NCBI GenBank assembly: GCA_026984735.1
Contig: JALSRN010000081.1
Coordinates: 1 to 64,000, forward strand
Length of the DNA stretch: 64,000 bases
Reading direction: 5' to 3'
Source of the DNA: Sedimenticola sp.
GTDB taxonomy: Bacteria; Pseudomonadota; Gammaproteobacteria; Chromatiales; Chromatiaceae
This document shows positions 61,497 to 64,000 of the stretch, piece by piece (within the stretch, counting starts at the first letter, position 1; each line of letters opens with the position of its first letter). A program made the translations under genes and the position numbers. The notes under the pieces were generated by a model. It saw only the letters and a program-made list of their open reading frames with translations, had not been told where the DNA came from and made no database searches.

Positions 61497-62120
61497 TCAT
61501 TGCGGCCAGATGCCCGCCGCCACCAGCCTGCCCAGAAGCACGTAACGGGAGAGCCATCGCACTTCGTCGTCGAACACGCCGTCGAGATAGCGATCGGCGG
61601 TGTAGCGCGAATCGCCGTCTCCGTTGTCTCCATCCCCCACGCCGTTGGCGCCGAAGGAAACCACCACCGCCACGGGCGCGGCAGGATCGGCCAGAGTGAG
61701 GCGCCCACCGGAAAGATCGTCCACCCGCAAACCGGAAACGGTGTCCGGTGGAGCGGGCGGCGGTCTCTCCCGCCAATTGGCGTCCACCTGGTAGAGAAAA
61801 GGGTGGTTCCATGGATCGAAGCGGCCCACGGAGGGATCCAACCCCAGACTCTTCCAAGGGAGGGTCCCCCGGCCCTGGCCGCTGTCCGCCACCCCATCGC
61901 CATTGGTGTCGGCCGCTGGAAGCCCGCCACCATTGGCCAGCGCATAGCCGGAGAGCGCCTCCTCGATCCGTGCGAGCGCTTGGCGCACGTCACGATAGCG
62001 CTGATTCTCCAGCACCGCCGGCACCGTGGCCAGGAGGCCGCCGATCACAAGGCCCATGATCAATAGGACCACCGCCAGCTCCACCAGCGTGAACCCTTTC
62101 TGGCGAATCTGCGCGCTCAT
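61497..62120 (-). CDS. Type IV pilin/pseudopilin-like protein
   Basis: MSAQIRQKGFTLVELAVVLLIMGLVIGGLL; 207 aa. Confidence 0.83.
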   Translation of the reverse strand: MSAQIRQKGFTLVELAVVLLIMGLVIGGLLATVPAVLENQRYRDVRQALARIEEALSGYALANGGGLPAADTNGDGVADSGQGRGTLPWKSLGLDPSVGRFDPWNHPFLYQVDANWRERPPPAPPDTVSGLRVDDLSGGRLTLADPAAPVAVVVSFGANGVGDGDNGDGDSRYTADRYLDGVFDDEVRWLSRYVLLGRLVAAGIWPQ

Positions 62121-63346
62121 GGCAGCGTCAACGCCTCCACTTGATCGTTGAAAGCCGCGGAAAGCGTTCGCGACTCGAAGCGGCCGTCGCCTGGGGTGGC
62201 GTTCTCTCCCTCGAAATAGCGAGCCGGAAGCGGCGAAGGACGCCCGCCGGAAAGAGCCCTGCCGGCCGAGACCAGCAGCGCCGGGATTCCTCCAACGCCG
62301 TTCAACACCAGACAGGAGCCGCACGCCCGGCTGCCCCCTTCCAGCCAGCCGGGGGCCGCCGCGTAGTAGAGCAACCGTTGCCACCCTTCAGCGGTGAGCC
62401 AGCCCGTTACGGCGGGGGTGACCCCGAACGCGCAGGCGCTTCCCCACTCGACGGTGACGCTCGGCGGGCCGGCCGCGGCGGCATCGGTGGGCAGCGCGCC
62501 TTCGGCAAGACCGGCGACCGCCCGCTGCGCGGGCGCCGTGGGATCGAAGGGGGCGGCCCAGGGCAGATAGCCGCATGCCGCGTCGTACCCCTTCAGCAGG
62601 CGCGCGGCTTCCGCCAGCGCCCGGCGCTCCATGCGCGCGGCCAGCTCGTCGCGACGGATGCCCACAGCCCGGTCGTTGGCATTGCCGTCCGCAGCGGGGT
62701 AATTGCGGAACCGTTTCGGATCGGCATAGACTGTGCTCGCGTTCACTCCTTCCAGGTAATCGCCAGGAAGACTGGCCGGGCGAGACTGCCCGGTCAAAGG
62801 CCTTCCAGGCGCCAATATCACGGCGGCCAGCTGCGGGCCGCCGTTGTCCAGCGTGAAAAAAGGCGCCACCGCCGTGTCGCTTTGGAGCGACGCGACCGGG
62901 GGAGTCTCTCGATAGTTGGAAGAGACCGCATACCAAAGGCGCTCTCCCGCTCCATCCCTCAGGTCGCCCACCTCGAGCTCCCTCCAGGGCAGGCGGCCCA
63001 AAGTCAGTTGGCCACCGGTGTTGCAGGGGGGATTCGAGTAGCCGTCGTCGTCTGTGTCGGGACAGGGAAGGAATCCGGGGCCGCGCGCGCCCCCATGGGT
63101 GTCCGGGTAGCTCGCGGCGTAGCCGAGCAGTGCCTGCTTCGCCTTGGCCAGCGCTTCCGCGGTGATCCGATCCTCGGGTTCGCGGGAACGGAAGACCGAA
63201 GCCGGCAGAAAATAGGCGGCCACGCCGATGACGAGAACGAGCGCGAAGATCAACAGCGCGGCCCCTTGCTCTCTACAGTGGTGGCGCGACAGCCGGTAAG
63301 GGGCGCTCAGGCACCGCCCTTCCCCCTTGACGACATCAAGACTCAT
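62117..63346 (-). CDS. PilX-like or pseudopilin-associated protein
   Basis: CREQGAALLIFALVLVIGVAAYFL N-terminal anchor; overlaps the next pseudopilin; core similar to its neighbour. Confidence 0.65.
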   Translation of the reverse strand: MSLDVVKGEGRCLSAPYRLSRHHCREQGAALLIFALVLVIGVAAYFLPASVFRSREPEDRITAEALAKAKQALLGYAASYPDTHGGARGPGFLPCPDTDDDGYSNPPCNTGGQLTLGRLPWRELEVGDLRDGAGERLWYAVSSNYRETPPVASLQSDTAVAPFFTLDNGGPQLAAVILAPGRPLTGQSRPASLPGDYLEGVNASTVYADPKRFRNYPAADGNANDRAVGIRRDELAARMERRALAEAARLLKGYDAACGYLPWAAPFDPTAPAQRAVAGLAEGALPTDAAAAGPPSVTVEWGSACAFGVTPAVTGWLTAEGWQRLLYYAAAPGWLEGGSRACGSCLVLNGVGGIPALLVSAGRALSGGRPSPLPARYFEGENATPGDGRFESRTLSAAFNDQVEALTLP

Positions 63347-63992
63347 GGAAACCCTTCTCCTTGTCCCCGGCGATGGGGGCCGCTCCGGTTCCGGCAGAGG
63401 GCGTCCCCTCGGGTGTTTCCTCTCCCGGCCCCATCCGGTTCTCTTCTCCTTTCGTCTCTTCGGCACCCGTGCCGGCACCCTGTTCCCAGGTATCCAGAAC
63501 GGCTGCGGACGCCGGATCATAGATCTGCCCCGGCAGCAACTGAACGGTTTTTCCCTCCATGGTGTGCACCACCAGCCTCGCCTCTGTCCCATCGCCGGCC
63601 ACCAGCGCCATGCCGGAGCGGCGCAGCGCTTCGGGGGTGGAGAAGGCGCTGCCATTGACCCAAACTTTCAAGGCGCCTTCTTCGTCTCTCGCCACCCCTT
63701 CGAAACGAATCGCCCCGTTCTTCTCTCCCATCGTGCCACCCGTTTGCTCCAGCCGCCGACTGGCCTCGATGAGTTGCCGCTCACTCGGGGTGGTGAGCAA
63801 CTTGCCCAGCCCATCGGCATCCGCAGCTCCCATCCTCCACAGCATCAGCCCCAGCACACAATACGACAGCCACGCCGCCAATCCTTTTTTCGAGGGGCTG
63901 CCTAGCCTCCGAGGAGGGGCCGAAGTACGCCTCATCCTGGCAAGGCGGAAGCAGCGGACGAGGAAATCAAGAACCATCGGCGCCTCCGGCAT
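63336..63992 (-). CDS. Hypothetical protein upstream of the pseudopilin genes
   Basis: 218-aa ORF overlapping the next gene; single hydrophobic segment. Confidence 0.45.
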   Translation of the reverse strand: MPEAPMVLDFLVRCFRLARMRRTSAPPRRLGSPSKKGLAAWLSYCVLGLMLWRMGAADADGLGKLLTTPSERQLIEASRRLEQTGGTMGEKNGAIRFEGVARDEEGALKVWVNGSAFSTPEALRRSGMALVAGDGTEARLVVHTMEGKTVQLLPGQIYDPASAAVLDTWEQGAGTGAEETKGEENRMGPGEETPEGTPSAGTGAAPIAGDKEKGFHES

Positions 63993-64000
63993 CCACGGTG

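Noticed and set aside
1-64000. CRISPR array, rRNA operon or intact insertion sequence
   Set aside because: No regularly spaced direct repeats, rRNA motifs or complete transposase were seen by eye

Overview
A 64 kb GC-rich, gammaproteobacterial-type chromosome segment, densely coding. From left to right: (1) a Pel exopolysaccharide operon, pelA (5' end cut by the window edge) through pelG, 5-11538 +. (2) A tightly coupled operon of a YiiX/LRAT-like permuted papain-fold hydrolase followed by fadE, a thiolase, fadJ and a long-chain acyl-CoA synthetase, 11668-20192 +, with ATGA overlaps throughout the fad part. (3) A small mosaic accessory island, about 20.2-23.8 kb, holding a broken HigA/HigB-like pair, a transposase remnant, a chimeric phage Mu gpF-like / ADP-ribosyltransferase ORF and a small zinc-ribbon ORF. 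(4) A conserved block: infA, clpA/clpS, purL, tcdA, selD-mnmH, a small coiled-coil/winged-helix gene, tRNA-Val(GAC) and a CNNM/CBS transporter. (5) A SPOR protein, a small gene next to fliA, and a long flagellar cluster on the minus strand (fleS fleR fliEFGHIJKLMNOPQR flhB flhA flhF flhG fliA), with three sequence-supported sigma-54 promoters upstream of fleS, fliE and fliL. (6) Pseudopilin-type genes flanking an ABC-2 transporter cassette. No rRNA, CRISPR array or intact transposon was seen. The least-explained items are the gpF-ART chimera with its zinc-ribbon partner, the hydrolase plus beta-oxidation operon, the structured pelB-pelC gap, a 41-codon ORF coupled to the winged-helix gene, and the unnamed 66-aa gene after fliA. 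All family assignments come from reading the translations and remembered family motifs; no database search was run.
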